Shown piece by piece: positions 32,985 through 33,138 of a stretch of 33,138 nt of DNA. The notes beneath the pieces were generated by a model. It saw nothing but the letters and a program-made list of their open reading frames with translations. It had not been told where the DNA came from and searched no databases. Every line of letters starts with the position of its first letter. Within the stretch, counting starts at the first letter, position 1. The DNA is from Prevotella pallens ATCC 700821. GTDB lineage: Bacteria > Bacteroidota > Bacteroidia > Bacteroidales > Bacteroidaceae. The translations under genes were made by a program, and so were the position numbers. The stretch spans positions 2,001,822-2,034,959 of the forward strand of contig NZ_GL982513.1 of assembly GCF_000220255.1 (NCBI RefSeq), written 5' to 3'.

Positions 32985-33138
32985 AAAGATAACATCAAGT
33001 TGAGTAATTATATGTTGAATAGCCTTATTGGTACAACAACGTTTCGTAAGAATATAGAAACGATTTAAAAACGTAATAAAACAGCCTTTAGTATTATGAA
33101 CATTGTATTATAGTTCGTAGTGAAGAAAAGAAGAAAAA
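32985..33138 (+). pseudogene. possible relic of a DpnII/MboI-type restriction enzyme
   Basis: Directly after the methyltransferase relic one frame reads DNIKLSNYMLNSLIGTTTF, then RKNIETI, TAA (33066), KRNKTAFSIMNIVL, TAG (33111), FVVKKRRK. This follows the rhythm of MboI/DpnII-type enzymes near residues 35-80 as I remember them (I.L...NYLIG..., then AFSI...LIAVR.K). The start is missing, and the window ends before the rest. The pairing with the methyltransferase is the usual order for this kind of system. The match is short, so it is less certain than the methyltransferase. Confidence 0.45.

Overview
The window looks like chromosomal DNA from a Prevotella-like member of the Bacteroidota. The evidence is the low GC content, repeated promoters of the Bacteroidota type (TTTG, 19-21 bases, TAnnTTTG), a fimbrillin-type lipoprotein, a stand-alone AICAR formyltransferase, a ~320-residue NusB, and the gene run nusB-yajC-ybbR-coaE-DUF5606. 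The species cannot be fixed from the sequence alone. No rRNA, tRNA, intact insertion sequence or CRISPR was found.

Layout: 1-3350 holds a well-formed promoter, an untracked 57-codon gene and a 936-residue fimbrillin-family lipoprotein. 4013-6120 holds a small heat-shock protein, then two queuosine genes on the minus strand: queF and a YhhQ-type precursor transporter. The transporter's short leader matches a preQ1-I riboswitch. 6239-11020 holds a secreted thioredoxin-like protein, aroB, an NlpE-like lipoprotein, a small basic protein and the AICAR formyltransferase. 11240-13510 is a plus-strand run of three lipoproteins, two of them tandem paralogues. 14221-19732 is a minus-strand block: rplY, pth, hslR, purN, a PH-domain membrane protein, dacB/PBP4 and an MscS channel. 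19994-23507 is the divergent nusB-yajC-ybbR-coaE-DUF5606 run. 23695-27412 holds a hypothetical protein, a serine hydrolase lipoprotein, a small secreted I9-like protein and a glycine-zipper lipoprotein. 27679-31969 holds rlpA, gdhA and a membrane-anchored MutS-like ATPase. 31970-33138 is AT-rich and decayed, with the wreck of a GATC-type (DpnII/MboI-like) restriction-modification locus.

Two signals stand out. First, five intergenic arrays (near 3.7, 8.75, 13.9, 19.0 and 25.65 kb) each contain four or five copies of the palindrome CAGATATCTG on an exact 22-base period. The asymmetric spacers give each array a direction, and each ends in a degenerate unit on the same side. The first four arrays lie about 5.0-5.2 kb apart. 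I know of no described element that matches. Second, the preQ1-I aptamer sits directly before the transporter start codon, next to QueF, the enzyme that makes preQ1; this suggests product feedback on precursor uptake.

Several starts appear to lie inside the longest open frame: the I9-like protein (25990), the glycine-zipper lipoprotein (26570), RlpA (28362) and possibly Pth (18801).
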